From Gloeothece verrucosa PCC 7822 (GTDB lineage: Bacteria; Cyanobacteriota; Cyanobacteriia; Cyanobacteriales; Microcystaceae), in the NCBI RefSeq assembly GCF_000147335.1, contig NC_014501.1, positions 2,540,300 through 2,604,299 of the forward strand: a DNA stretch of 64,000 nucleotides, written 5' to 3'. This document shows positions 25,112 to 34,531 of this stretch, in pieces. Every line of letters begins with the position of its first letter. Position 1 is the first letter of the stretch. The notes beneath the pieces are model-generated. The model had not been told where the DNA came from. It did no database searches and saw nothing but the letters and a program-made list of their open reading frames with translations. The translations under genes were made by a program, and so were the position numbers.

Positions 25112-25984
25112 TTAGGGGACTCTGCTGGCACCCCTAGTTTCTTTGGGATTTACACGAATAAAAGTGGCTATAGTGATTTCGGAGTCTGTGATATTCAGTT
25201 GTAGAATTCTAGCTAAAATATTTTCTTTTTTTTCTAGTCTACCAAGGTCTAATTGCTGGTTCAACCCCTCCACAAACCCACTGAGTAATCTTGTGGAAAG
25301 TTTTCGTCCATTAAGGCTTCCTGTCAGGTCAGTGATTTGTAGGGTGCGTCCTGAAATGACATTTAATCCGGCTTCTAAAACTAAATCTAGAGCCGGATTT
25401 GCCGCCGGTTGATTTGAACTTCCTCCTTGAAGGGCAGGGTCTTCATTTTCAGGATTGGCTTTTTGGAGTTTAATCTCGGTTCGGATACGATTATTGTCTA
25501 AAAACTCTAGATGAACATTGCTTAGAGCAAATTGAAGTTGTACATCATCTTGATTGGGAACTAAACGATTGACTAATTTTTGTAACTGGGATTTAATTTT
25601 AGGAGACTCGAGAGCCTGATTAATATCGGTTTCATTAATAATGAGTTTGATCGCCAATTGAGCGGGTTGACGCAGAGCTTCTACAAAGGCATCTTTACCC
25701 CCTTTCCTAAAGCGCTGTAAACTAACATCGAGAGCATCGGTTTCTAACTCGATGGCTTCAATTCTCACACCCTCTATGGGATAAACCCCACGACTAGCAA
25801 TGCGAACTCGGTCAATTTTTCCGCCTAAAATTTGAGTGGTAGGGACATTATCAATACGCACCGCTAATTGTTCTACATCTTTTAAGGAAGCGCGTATTCT
25901 ATTGGCAACAACTTGATCTAACACTAATCCTGCCGGAGAAAGACCTGTCAGTACGGCAGCTAAAATTATTGCTAACCATTCCAT
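25112..25984 (-). CDS. DUF2993 (LmeA-like) protein
   Basis: A 290-residue cyanobacterial protein of the DUF2993 family, relatives of the mycobacterial phospholipid-binding LmeA. It begins with a hydrophobic segment (WLAIILAAVLTGLSPAGLVLDQVVA), probably a signal peptide or anchor, followed by ANRIRASLKDVEQLAVRIDNVPTTQILGGKIDRVRIASRGVYPIEGVRIEAIELETDALDV, the characteristic start. The rest is beta-rich, consistent with a lipid-binding tubular fold. It probably acts at the envelope. It shares the strand with the GerMN gene and may be in the same operon. Confidence 0.85.
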   Translation of the reverse strand: MEWLAIILAAVLTGLSPAGLVLDQVVANRIRASLKDVEQLAVRIDNVPTTQILGGKIDRVRIASRGVYPIEGVRIEAIELETDALDVSLQRFRKGGKDAFVEALRQPAQLAIKLIINETDINQALESPKIKSQLQKLVNRLVPNQDDVQLQFALSNVHLEFLDNNRIRTEIKLQKANPENEDPALQGGSSNQPAANPALDLVLEAGLNVISGRTLQITDLTGSLNGRKLSTRLLSGFVEGLNQQLDLGRLEKKENILARILQLNITDSEITIATFIRVNPKETRGASRVP

Positions 25985-26270
25985 GATTTCAGTTAAATAG
26001 GTGAATATAATTTGTTTTAAATTACCTTTACTATATCAGGAAACTTTCGTCTAATAGCCAAGCCGCTTTAATTAGCCGCGAGAGTATATAAATGTTTAGG
26101 CGCATTGAAAAAGTCAACCCCTTCAGATGAGTGAATCAAGGGGCGAAGATAAAAGTTTTTTAGATTATGATTAACTTAGTTTTGTCCAGGTACTTATCAG
26201 CTACTGATTCCAACAAAAAAGGAGGATAATGTAGATTCCCCCTTAACCAGAGTTTATCAAAAACGACTGA

Positions 26271-26900
26271 TTATTCTTCTACTTTTAACTTAGGTTTGCG
26301 CGATTCCCACCAGAGAGCAATAATAATCCCAACTAAGACCACCAATAAAGTTAAAAAGCCAAATTCGGCGATCAGATGGACTACTTGCGCTAAAGGAATA
26401 ATTCGTCCTAAGAAAAAGGATAACGTGATAATCGTAACTGCCCAAAGTGCCGCTCCTGCGAAATTACACAATAAGAAATGGGAATAACGCATTTGAGCTA
26501 TTCCGGCCATGGGCCCGGCAAAAATTCTTAACAGAGTAACGAAGCGACCCAAAAAGACAGCACTAGCGGCATTCTTACTAAACTGCCGTCGGGCTTCTTC
26601 TAATTGTTTTTCTGAAATTTTAAAGAATTTTCCTATACGCAGTAACAAGGGCCAGCCGCCTGTTCTACCTATCCAATAACCAAAGTTATCGCCCAGGACT
26701 GCCCCGGCGATGGTACTGGCTAACACTATCCAATAGTTAAGTTCCCCGCTACCGGCGAGAAACCCGCCAACGATAGTGATAGTCTCTCCCGGGAGAGGTA
26801 TTCCTGTATTTTCTAAGGCAATGCCAATAAATACAGCCCAATAACCGTATTGACTAGCAATTTCCTGAAGGTTGTCAAGTGATAGAAGCTCTACAGACAT
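26271..26900 (-). CDS. DedA family membrane protein
   Basis: A 209-residue integral membrane protein of the DedA (SNARE-associated/VTT) family, flippases of polyprenyl-phosphate or phospholipid in recent work. Signatures are ENTGIPLPGETITIVGGFLAG, the re-entrant loop AGAVLGDNFGYWIGRTGG, and FLGRFVTLLRIFAGPMAGIAQMRYSHFLLCNFAGAALWAVTIITLSFFLG. Both functional helices and the Arg/Glu key residues appear present. It is preceded by a spacer of 285 bases with nothing recognisable. Confidence 0.93.
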   Translation of the reverse strand: MSVELLSLDNLQEIASQYGYWAVFIGIALENTGIPLPGETITIVGGFLAGSGELNYWIVLASTIAGAVLGDNFGYWIGRTGGWPLLLRIGKFFKISEKQLEEARRQFSKNAASAVFLGRFVTLLRIFAGPMAGIAQMRYSHFLLCNFAGAALWAVTIITLSFFLGRIIPLAQVVHLIAEFGFLTLLVVLVGIIIALWWESRKPKLKVEE

Positions 26901-27027
26901 TTAGCCTAAGCTTTACAAAGATTTACGTTCTATCTTAATCTTGACGCGAAAAGAGTAAAAGTGTCAATTGCTTATTCGTCATTAGTGGTTAGTGGTTAGT
27001 CATTGTCTACTGCCTAATGACGCTTAA

Positions 27028-27276
27028 CTAAGTTGGGACGGCTTCACCCGGACGAAGTTTAGCCCATTTGCCGGTTTCTCGCAGGAAACTCTGACAACCC
27101 ACTACATCCCATTCCATTTCGATATAATCTTGTTTTGGACGAATATTAACGTTAATGCTGGGTTCAGTCGGTTCAAAGTCGGGATTTTCGGTTAAGTGGG
27201 GTTGTTGATGTTGGGTTTCTACTGCGTTGTAGGTTATGCAACGATCAACAAAATAGCAGTTTACACAAATACACAT
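27028..27276 (-). CDS. ycf34: Ycf34 iron-sulphur protein
   Basis: An 82-residue protein conserved in cyanobacteria and red algal plastids. It begins MCICVNCYFVDRCITYNAVE with cysteines at positions 2, 4, 7 and 13; C-x-C-x2-C is the iron-sulphur ligand set. The later VVGCQSFLRETGKWAKLRPGE is also characteristic. In Synechocystis it is required for normal light-dependent growth. The start is an ATG. It is located on its own between DedA and a CCA-adding enzyme gene that runs away from it. Confidence 0.93.
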   Translation of the reverse strand: MCICVNCYFVDRCITYNAVETQHQQPHLTENPDFEPTEPSINVNIRPKQDYIEMEWDVVGCQSFLRETGKWAKLRPGEAVPT

Positions 27277-27388
27277 AGCCCTAGTCTCAATCGTGCCTTT
27301 TTGTTAATCTAGCTTAGACTCAACGAAGATGGCTAATATCAAAGTGTAGAGTTTTGTTACAGTATTGACGAATTTTGACTTTTTTACT

Positions 27389-28627
27389 ATGTCTTGGCAA
27401 AATCGCTTATCTTGCCTGTTAACCCATGAATTACCTTTTAATCTAGATTTACTACCACCTCATGCCTGTTTAGTGGGTGGAGCGGTTAGAGATGCCTTAT
27501 TAAACCGACAGCGAGACTATCTCGACTTAGATTTTGTGGTTCCCCAGTTGGCGGTAGAAACAGCACGTGAAATTGCCAAGACTTGTCATGCGGGTTTTGT
27601 GATTTTGGATCAGCAGCGACAAATTGCTAGAATCGTTTTTACTGATGCTACTGTCGACTTTGCTCTCCAAGAAGGTGAAACGGTAGAATCTGACCTCCAT
27701 AGACGAGACTTTACCATTAATGCCATCGCTTATAACCCTCATACCTCAGAATTAATCGATCCTCTTAATGGTTTAAAAGATTTAGAACAAGGCATCCTGA
27801 GAATGGTATCTCAGTCAAATTTAGAAGATGATCCTCTTCGTTTATTAAGAGCTTATCGTCAAGCGGCTCAACTTCATTTAACCATTGAACCTACTACTCG
27901 TTCAACCATAGCCCTTTTAGCTCCTTTGTTAAGTCAGGTTGCCGCAGAAAGGGTACAAACGGAATTAGGGTATTTATTGAGTCATCCTCAAGGGACTTAT
28001 TGGTTAATAGAAGCTTGGAAAGATGGAATACTCCAACCCTGGTTAAAAAATATTACTTCTGAAAAAGTTCAGTTACTCACTCAAATTGAACCGTCTGCCC
28101 AAGCCTTACAAAAACATTTTAATCGACAGTTCGACCGTAACCAAGATTTAATCTTAGCCAAATTAACTTGTCTAGTTTCTGGTGACTCACAAGTAGCAGA
28201 ATTAGAATTAATGGACTTAAAATATTCTCGCGCTGAAATTCGCACTGTTACCACTGCCTTAAAGTATCTTCCCGAACTTCAACAAACTCCTCACCTAATG
28301 AGTCTAAGGGAACAGTATTTTTTCTTTTTGCACTGTGGCAAGGTTTTTCCTATTATTGCTATCTTAGCTATGGCTCACGGAGTTGAACAAAAAAGCCTTT
28401 TTCCTATCATTAAACGTTATTTAGATCCTTCAGATCCAGTAGCCCATCCTCAATGCTTAGTGACAGGTAACGATCTAATGCGGGATCTTAACCTTAATCC
28501 TAGTCCTCTGATTGGCCAACTTTTAACTGAAATTCAAATTGCTCAAATCGAACAAAAAATTGGTACAGTAGATGAAGCTCTAAATTTTGCTCAAGATTTA
28601 GCCAATTCTCGCCAAGATAAATTTTAA
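27389..28627 (+). CDS. CCA tRNA nucleotidyltransferase / poly(A) polymerase family
   Basis: 412 residues from the ATG at 27389 (the frame is open eight codons further from a TTG, but that start looks weaker). The nucleotidyltransferase domain shows CLVGGAVRDALLNRQRDYLDLDFVV (GGxxRD and DxD), followed by the RRDFTINAIAY motif and DDPLRLLRAYRQAAQL. It is a class II enzyme. It could add the CCA end to tRNA, or be one of the pair of specialised CC- and A-adding enzymes that some cyanobacteria use; the sequence alone does not decide. The catalytic carboxylates are present. Confidence 0.92.
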   Translation: MSWQNRLSCLLTHELPFNLDLLPPHACLVGGAVRDALLNRQRDYLDLDFVVPQLAVETAREIAKTCHAGFVILDQQRQIARIVFTDATVDFALQEGETVESDLHRRDFTINAIAYNPHTSELIDPLNGLKDLEQGILRMVSQSNLEDDPLRLLRAYRQAAQLHLTIEPTTRSTIALLAPLLSQVAAERVQTELGYLLSHPQGTYWLIEAWKDGILQPWLKNITSEKVQLLTQIEPSAQALQKHFNRQFDRNQDLILAKLTCLVSGDSQVAELELMDLKYSRAEIRTVTTALKYLPELQQTPHLMSLREQYFFFLHCGKVFPIIAILAMAHGVEQKSLFPIIKRYLDPSDPVAHPQCLVTGNDLMRDLNLNPSPLIGQLLTEIQIAQIEQKIGTVDEALNFAQDLANSRQDKF

Positions 28628-28633
28628 AATATC

Positions 28634-29518
28634 ATGAAAATCTGGAGATCATTTTTAATCATTGGCTTAGTTAACATTTCTCTTTTGGGACTAGCTCAAT
28701 TAACCATTGCTAATACTGATATAAAAATTGAAGGAGATAGTCCCTTTACTGCTCAAGAACTCAATTCTGGAGCCATTAAAGTTGTTGTTACTTATAACCC
28801 GTTAAATAATAATTCTGAATCAGCCGATCCTAAAAATTTTTTCTATCAAATTTATTACCAGGATCAAAAAAAAGTAGAAGCCAGTGATTTTACTCAGTTT
28901 ACTGGCGAAGTGTATTTAAAAGATTTAGATAATAATGGAGTTGATGAAGTCGTTGTTAGAGTCTTTACTGGTGGGGCACATTGTTGTACAAATACTATTA
29001 TTTATACTTGGCAAGAGCCGAATTTTATTAAAACAGAAACCGATTTAATGGATGGTAGCGGCGGGACTTTTGAAGACCTTAACGGAGATGGAAAATTAGA
29101 ATTTTTATCTTACGATAATTCATTTCTTTATAAATTTAGTTCTTATGCGGGTTCTTTTCCTCCTACTCTAATTTATAGTTTTCAAAATGGACATTTTCAA
29201 ACGGTAACTCGAAAGTATCCTAAAAAGTTGAGAGAAACGCTTCAAGAAATGTACAAAGCTATTCGAGAAGGACAAAAAAAGAATTATGAAATTAATGGGA
29301 TTTTAGCGGGTTATGTCGCCCAAAAAATTCTTTTAGGAGAGTATGAAGAAGGCTGGCAATTTATGTTAGCTAATTATGATCGAATTTCGGATTGGGGATT
29401 AGTGAGGTATGATAGTAATGGCAAAGTGATTGATAAATATGTTGATTATCCCACAGCTTTGAAGGCTTTTTTAATTGAGGAAAAATATTTAGATCAAGAT
29501 GGAAAACCTTTATTTTAA
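28634..29518 (+). CDS. Secreted protein with Ca-binding-like repeat
   Basis: A 294-residue protein with a signal peptide (IIGLVNISLLGLAQLTIANT). It contains Asp/Asn-rich loops that resemble calcium-binding FG-GAP or dockerin-like turns: LKDLDNNGVDEVVVRVF and FEDLNGDGKLEFLSYD, plus a GGAHCCTNT motif seen in bacterial secreted proteins of unknown role. It starts six bases after the CCA-adding enzyme gene and ends at a strong terminator. I do not recognise a function. It probably works in the periplasm. Confidence 0.75.
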   Translation: MKIWRSFLIIGLVNISLLGLAQLTIANTDIKIEGDSPFTAQELNSGAIKVVVTYNPLNNNSESADPKNFFYQIYYQDQKKVEASDFTQFTGEVYLKDLDNNGVDEVVVRVFTGGAHCCTNTIIYTWQEPNFIKTETDLMDGSGGTFEDLNGDGKLEFLSYDNSFLYKFSSYAGSFPPTLIYSFQNGHFQTVTRKYPKKLRETLQEMYKAIREGQKKNYEINGILAGYVAQKILLGEYEEGWQFMLANYDRISDWGLVRYDSNGKVIDKYVDYPTALKAFLIEEKYLDQDGKPLF

Positions 29519-29526
29519 GTAGTAAT

Positions 29527-29554
29527 CCCTGCACAAGTTGCGGGGAATTTTTTT
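29527..29554. terminator. Strong bidirectional terminator
   Basis: CCCTGCA pairs with TTGCGGGG (seven pairs, one G-T) around CAAGT and is followed by ATTTTTTT at 29547-29554. It lies between convergent genes, and its T run overlaps the last bases of the pyroglutamyl-peptidase-like gene. Confidence 0.8.
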
Positions 29555-30098
29555 AGTGCGGAACGAGTTCCGCACCCCACTCTTGAACAGGTACTTTGTC
29601 AACAATAAGCTGAAAATCTGAGAGAATTTGGGAGCTATGGGTGGTATTAATTACAGGAACATGAACAAATAAACAGGGAGTTTTAAGATGATTTTGTTTT
29701 AAATGTTGCAGGACTTGATAATATAATCCTTCACAGACAAATTTACCCGCATTATGACTAATAGCAGTATGGGATAACTGAGAAATTAAAGAAGGTAAGT
29801 CAATCAAAGTTTCTAGCTGAGAATTTGAGTTAGTGGCGTTAGATTCTAGCGTTAATTGATAACGAGATTCTGCCATTCCACAACAAATTATTAAATCTGG
29901 GCTTAAGTTTTTAATTGCTGTGATCGCTCTTTCACTCGCTCTTACTATATCGACCGGCAGTTGTCGTAAAAAAGTAATATCTCTATCTGTGACAATTTTT
30001 TTTTCTTTTTGCCAAATTACTAATAAGTCATCTGAGGCGTTAGAAGACTGATGAGGTAGCCAAGTTTCAAAAGAGGTGAACAGTATCTTTTTAGTCAT
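29553..30098 (-). CDS. Pyroglutamyl-peptidase I-like protein (peptidase C15)
   Basis: A 181-residue cytoplasmic protein of the C15 family, which removes N-terminal pyroglutamate. The N-terminus KKILFTSFETWLPHQSSNAS corresponds to the usual TGFEPF...NPS start. The Glu region is GMAESRYQLTLE, the nucleophile Cys is in SHNAGKFVCEGLYY and the His in FVHVP. All three catalytic positions are visible, although the sequence is shorter than the 210 residues usual for the family. Function is therefore likely but the substrate may differ. Confidence 0.82.
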   Translation of the reverse strand: MTKKILFTSFETWLPHQSSNASDDLLVIWQKEKKIVTDRDITFLRQLPVDIVRASERAITAIKNLSPDLIICCGMAESRYQLTLESNATNSNSQLETLIDLPSLISQLSHTAISHNAGKFVCEGLYYQVLQHLKQNHLKTPCLFVHVPVINTTHSSQILSDFQLIVDKVPVQEWGAELVPH

Positions 30099-30193
30099 GG
30101 GAACTAATCAAGGCTTTGATTTAATTATAGCGGCTCATGGATATATTTCCCCTTCTCTTGTAGGAAAAGAGGTTAGGGGGTTAAGTCTTTATT

Positions 30194-32221
30194 TTACTTA
30201 ACTTTGCCGGCTAAAGAACTCAAGCGTTCCATAAAACGCTCTTTGACTTCTAATGATTGAACATCCGGCTCAACGGGGACAGATATTTGTGAGTCTTTTT
30301 TAACTTCCTCTACCTGAACTAATTCTGTTGAGTTAGGGCGAGGTTTATAAATTTGCGGTAATTGAGGAATCTTAGCTTTTGAACTATCAAGGGTGCGAGT
30401 AATTTTTGGCGGTAAAATTTGTCCCTGTGATGGCTGACAGGATTTATTGAACCTTTCCATTTTACTTGGTTGAGGTAAATCAATATTCAGAGGAGAGCTA
30501 AGGATTTCCTCATCTAATAACAAATCAAAGGCAAAAGAATATTTGTCTTTAGTGTCTGATAAAGTAATAGTATAATTGACAGGATTGGCAATAGTATCAA
30601 CTACATCTGTCATAATTGTCACAGCTTGACGATCTAGTTCGATTCCTGTTTCAGTTTCTAAAATTACTTCTGCAATTAAAAATTTGTTCTCCCATTCTGG
30701 CGGAATCTCTAACGCATAGCTGAAGATAAAAGGAAAGGTTTCTTCTACTACTGATTCCTCAAAATAGACGATAACTTGCTCTGTCTCAGGGTCAAGGAGT
30801 TCATAACGCAAATTACCTTGAAATATTGAGAGGGTTTTATCCTCTAATTTTGCTGCTTCAACGGTTCCAGAAATGAGGATCGGTTCTCCTTCACTTCTGG
30901 AAAACTGATCTTGATTTAAAATCAGTTTGACAATTCCTTCTTGTTCAATACAGTGAGCATCAGACCAAGTTACCTCTTCCTTCATTAACTTCTCTTCTCT
31001 AAAGAATGAGGGAGTATGTCTCTCTTCTGTTTCTAACTCAGAAGTTGAGGAACTTATATTGATAGAGAAGGTTAATTTTTCCTCGTTTTCTAATACAGGG
31101 GTTGAGGGATTTAGATTTTCCTCGCTTTCTAACACATAGGTTGAAGGAATTATATTTATAGAGGGACTTAGATTTTCCTCGTTTTCTAATACAGGGGTTG
31201 AGGGATTTAGATTTTCCTCGCTTTCTAACACAGAGGTTGAGAAATTTATATTTATAGAGGGAGTTAGATTTTCCTCGTTTTCTAATACAGGGGTTGAGGG
31301 AGTTATATTTTCCTCGCTTTCTAACACAGAGGTTGAGAAATTTATATTTATAGAGGGAGTTAGATTTTCCTCGTTTTCTAATACAGGGGTTGAGGGAGTT
31401 ATATTTTCCTCGCTTTCTAACACAGAGGTTGAAGGAATTATATTTATAGAGGGACTTAGATTTTCCTCGTTTTCTAACACAGAGGTTGAGGGAGTTAGAT
31501 TTTCCTTGTTTTCTAACACAGAGGTTGAGGGAGAAGTTAAGAGTCTGTTCGTCGGTTCGGTCTCTTGCTGACAAAGGTTGAGATAATTTTCATCCATCGG
31601 AGTTAGAGATGCTCCTCCTGCCAATAGGGAGGTAGGAAAATCTAGAGAGACATGAGTAGGATTTGTGGTGGCAGGGGGTATAACCTGAGTTTCAGACGAG
31701 AATAAAACCGGCTCAATTTTTTGCCGCAATAACTGCTCTAATTTTTGTAAATAATAGGTAGCCTGATCTTGATGGGTGATTTGTTCAAATTCCGGCTCGG
31801 TTTGAGTCTTAGGATTGATGAGCGAGGAAGCTTGATGGGTTGGCGGCCAATTTACAGGAGGGATCTGTGGTTGTTTAACTTTAGCCGCTACCTGCAATTG
31901 AATTTGCTTTTGCCAACCTCGCCCTAATAATTCTGACAGTACATCACAAGAACAGCGTAACTCCCAAATACCGGCTTCAAGGTAGGTAAAAGGGAGTATC
32001 ATCATTAGTCCTTGTGCGTTGGTGCGACGCGAACAACTCTCAATGCGAGAGCGATGGCCATCCTCAGACTGGTGAGTAATGCGAATTTCCACCGCAAAAT
32101 TGGGTTTACTCCCATGAGCCACAATTCGGTATCGTCCTTCAACGAGTGGCGGGGTTGATTGATTGATCGGAGTCCAGAGGCGATCGCCTTCTTTTTGAAT
32201 GAGAAATTGCCAACGTTCCAT
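30194..32221 (-). CDS. Cyanobacterial protein with a 96-bp tandem repeat region
   Basis: A 675-residue protein in three parts. Residues 1 to about 110 are a conserved domain (MERWQFLIQKEGDRLWTP..., ending in a WELRCSCDVLSELLGRGWQ segment), which I associate only with other cyanobacterial proteins. The middle (about residues 240-400) consists of a 32-residue, 96-bp repeat with the pattern STSVLESEEN/TPSTPVLENEENL/SPSININ, four to five times in tandem. The C-terminal about 230 residues contain an Ig-like beta domain (LNQDQFSRSEGEPILISGTVEAA...EVILETETGIELDRQAVTI). No signal peptide is apparent. The gene follows hisS by 71 bases. Function unknown. Confidence 0.75.
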   Translation of the reverse strand: MERWQFLIQKEGDRLWTPINQSTPPLVEGRYRIVAHGSKPNFAVEIRITHQSEDGHRSRIESCSRRTNAQGLMMILPFTYLEAGIWELRCSCDVLSELLGRGWQKQIQLQVAAKVKQPQIPPVNWPPTHQASSLINPKTQTEPEFEQITHQDQATYYLQKLEQLLRQKIEPVLFSSETQVIPPATTNPTHVSLDFPTSLLAGGASLTPMDENYLNLCQQETEPTNRLLTSPSTSVLENKENLTPSTSVLENEENLSPSINIIPSTSVLESEENITPSTPVLENEENLTPSININFSTSVLESEENITPSTPVLENEENLTPSININFSTSVLESEENLNPSTPVLENEENLSPSINIIPSTYVLESEENLNPSTPVLENEEKLTFSINISSSTSELETEERHTPSFFREEKLMKEEVTWSDAHCIEQEGIVKLILNQDQFSRSEGEPILISGTVEAAKLEDKTLSIFQGNLRYELLDPETEQVIVYFEESVVEETFPFIFSYALEIPPEWENKFLIAEVILETETGIELDRQAVTIMTDVVDTIANPVNYTITLSDTKDKYSFAFDLLLDEEILSSPLNIDLPQPSKMERFNKSCQPSQGQILPPKITRTLDSSKAKIPQLPQIYKPRPNSTELVQVEEVKKDSQISVPVEPDVQSLEVKERFMERLSSLAGKVK
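31080..31510 (-). repeat. 96-bp tandem repeat inside the 675-residue protein gene
   Basis: The word CTTTCTAACACA (or a near variant) begins at 31125, 31221, 31317 and 31413, a period of 96 bases. Each unit encodes 32 residues with two shorter VLE(S/N)EEN submotifs. Variation among units is slight, suggesting recent expansion and contraction. Confidence 0.92.
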
Positions 32222-32292
32222 CTAAAACCTCACGGGAGAACGGAAACCGCGAGCCGATAGGCTCCATCTCTATAGAGCGGGGTGCTGAGTAA

Positions 32293-33585
32293 TCAGTGGC
32301 CCCTTGATTGTTTATGTCTGTCTAGAGACTGTTTAAGTTCCGGTAACTGAGTGAGTAATTCCTCCTGGGTAAGGGTTTGCTGTTCTTTGGTCATCATCCA
32401 TTTAAGTTGAACGGTTTGATTAGCCGCTTCTTCATCTCCCAGAATCAGAGTGGCGGCGGCACCGCTACGGTCTGCTCGTTTAAATTGTTTCCCGAAAGCG
32501 CTCCCACTGAGGTCTAATTCCACCGTTAACCCGGCATGGCGTAGTTTTTGGGCTAGAATTAACCCTTGTGATTCGGCTGTTTCGCCTCGGGAAACGATAT
32601 AAAAATCTAGGTTAAAATTAGGTGCTTGCTGTAGCTGTTGCAGGAGTAAGATCAGGCGTTCCATGCCAATGGCCCATCCGACGGCGGGAGTTTCAGGTCC
32701 GCCTAATTCGGCCACTAATCCATCATAGCGACCACCGCCACAGACGGTGGCTTGTGCCCCAAGCTCATCGGATTGAATTTCAAAAGCGGTGTGGGTATAG
32801 TAATCTAGACCTCGCACTAAGCAGGGATTGATTTGATAGGGAATAGCTAGGTCTGTTAATAATTGCTGAACTTGTTCAAAGTGGCGTTTAGACTCTGTTC
32901 CTAAGTAATCAATAATACTGGGGGCCCCGCTACAAATTGCCCGAGTTTGTTCATCTTTACTATCTAAAATCCGTAAAGGATTGCGTTCTAAACGTTCTTG
33001 AGAATCTGGGTCTAATTGCGGCTTATAGGGAGTTAAATAATTGACTAAAGCCTGTCGATAGTTTTGCCGGTCTTCTCGGTTGCCTACAGAATTTAGGTCT
33101 AACTTGAGATTTTTTAAGCCTAGAGCCTGTAGAATGTCGGTAGCTAAGGCGATTACTTCCACATCTGCCCGATAATCCGCACTGCCTAATAACTCTACCC
33201 CGATTTGATGAAATTGTCTCTGACGGCCGGCCTGAGGGCGTTCATAACGAAACATCGGGCCTTTGTACCAAAGCCGTTGAACGCCTCCGCTTGCATAAAG
33301 GTTATGTTCAATCAAACAACGAACTACCCCGGCAGTTCCTTCAGGACGTAAGGTTATAGAACGATCACCCCTATCCTTAAAGGTATACATTTCTTTTCCG
33401 ACTACATCTGTCGCTTCTCCTATCCCCCTTTCAAACAGAGAGGTTTGCTCAAAAATTGGAGTGCGAATTTCTTGATAAAGTGCCCGACTTAAAATTTGTG
33501 CAGCAACGCTTTCCACTTGCTGCCAATAGCTCACTTCTTGGGGTAATATGTCCCGTGTTCCTCGTAGTGCTTGAATTGCGCCCAT
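32293..33585 (-). CDS. hisS: Histidyl-tRNA synthetase
   Basis: A 430-residue class II aminoacyl-tRNA synthetase that charges tRNA-His. Motif 2 shows [18 protein letters not shown] and [28 protein letters not shown]. The histidine-specific motif is [15 protein letters not shown] and motif 3 is [29 protein letters not shown]. Length and order match bacterial HisRS. The start is ATG. No anticodon-domain loss is seen. Confidence 0.97.
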   Translation of the reverse strand: MGAIQALRGTRDILPQEVSYWQQVESVAAQILSRALYQEIRTPIFEQTSLFERGIGEATDVVGKEMYTFKDRGDRSITLRPEGTAGVVRCLIEHNLYASGGVQRLWYKGPMFRYERPQAGRQRQFHQIGVELLGSADYRADVEVIALATDILQALGLKNLKLDLNSVGNREDRQNYRQALVNYLTPYKPQLDPDSQERLERNPLRILDSKDEQTRAICSGAPSIIDYLGTESKRHFEQVQQLLTDLAIPYQINPCLVRGLDYYTHTAFEIQSDELGAQATVCGGGRYDGLVAELGGPETPAVGWAIGMERLILLLQQLQQAPNFNLDFYIVSRGETAESQGLILAQKLRHAGLTVELDLSGSAFGKQFKRADRSGAAATLILGDEEAANQTVQLKWMMTKEQQTLTQEELLTQLPELKQSLDRHKQSRGH

Positions 33586-33904
33586 GAGAGATTATCTTTA
33601 ATAGACCTCAAAGATTTAGGATAGCTTGAGTTAACCCACCGATCAATGACCGGCGATTTTAAACGGTTGTGGGGAGACGGACAGCTAAGTTTATTGGTGT
33701 CCCACTCCTGAGCAGATTTTTAATATTCTTTAAAGATTGTTTGTAAGCGATTTTACCGAGTTTTTTACTTTTTACTGATAGACTTTGAAAAAGTTTAGTT
33801 AATAAACTTGATTTAAAACTTTTTTTAAGTTCATTAAGCAGGCAAAACAGGTCTATTTTCCTCTATTAAATAGATTAGTATTATCAAGAGATTGTTAGTT
33901 TTAA
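33586..33904. other. Intergenic region upstream of hisS
   Basis: About 320 AT-rich bases with several T-runs (AAAACTTTTTTTAAGTT). It should carry the hisS promoter. I see no ORF or RNA structure I can support. Confidence 0.5.
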
Positions 33905-34159
33905 CTAATGGATATTATTTTTTAAATTTGGATGCTCATGATTTTTATGACTAGGGGCGATGGTTAAAGCTTGCTTACTAACATACCAGGCGGTGGCAAA
34001 AGACAGGGGTAACCCGAACACAATGGTCAAAAAAATTGCTACCACTCTTTCGGCTAATTCTTTAGATAAATAAATTTTAATACTTAAATTAAAATCTGTG
34101 TTATTTGATGACATTATTCGATGCTGACTAGACTGTCGCCTTTCATTGTGAATCCTCAT
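33905..34159 (-). CDS. Small hypothetical membrane protein
   Basis: 84 residues from the ATG at 34159 or 69 from the ATG at 34114 (MSSNNTDFN); the latter seems likelier by composition. One membrane helix (VVAIFLTIVFGLPLSFATAWYV) with a His/Lys/Asn-rich C-terminus. I recognise no family. There is no strong Shine-Dalgarno. Codon usage is plausible and no larger ORF overlaps, so it may be real. Confidence 0.45.
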   Translation of the reverse strand: MRIHNERRQSSQHRIMSSNNTDFNLSIKIYLSKELAERVVAIFLTIVFGLPLSFATAWYVSKQALTIAPSHKNHEHPNLKNNIH

Positions 34160-34531
34160 AAATATATTCCCCAACCAGTATTAAGTAGACTAAGGAAAAA
34201 AAGTAAAAAACTTGATAATGAGTCGCTAAAAATTTTGGCTAATTTCAAGTTATAATGGAAAAATTTCTCAATTTACCAAGCGGTTAGTTGTTTACCACAA
34301 TCCTCTTGTCTCTCGTTTGACTCTCTAGACTGTCACTACAGTACAAAGGCGGAACAAAACGTCTCTACTTTAACGTCTCTACTTTAAGGATAAAGAGTAA
34401 TCGTTGATTTTTCTTCCTAGAGAGGTAGAGATGGTTCTACCTGATACTTGAGAAAGTAATAAAACTTAATAAGACCCTGTCGTTTAAGGGTTGGGTTTAA
34501 AATCGAAGCCACAAGGCTTCAGCGAAGATCA
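34160..34531. other. Intergenic region with a short tandem duplication
   Basis: AT-rich. Contains a direct duplication of ACGTCTCTACTTTA around 34358-34387 and nothing else I can identify. A hairpin (next entry) lies at its right end. Confidence 0.5.
34496..34520 (-). terminator. Terminator-like hairpin for the two-component operon
   Basis: On the minus strand, GAAGCC pairs with GGCTTC over a TTGT loop (34505-34520) and is followed by GATTTTAA. It lies 12 bases after the last gene of the operon. Confidence 0.55.

Noticed and set aside
31038..31574. Second-frame ORF of 178 codons with a basic repeat.
   Set aside because: Not listed as a gene: it is stop-free only because of the 96-bp repeat and lacks a proper start context. 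It is noted as a finding only.
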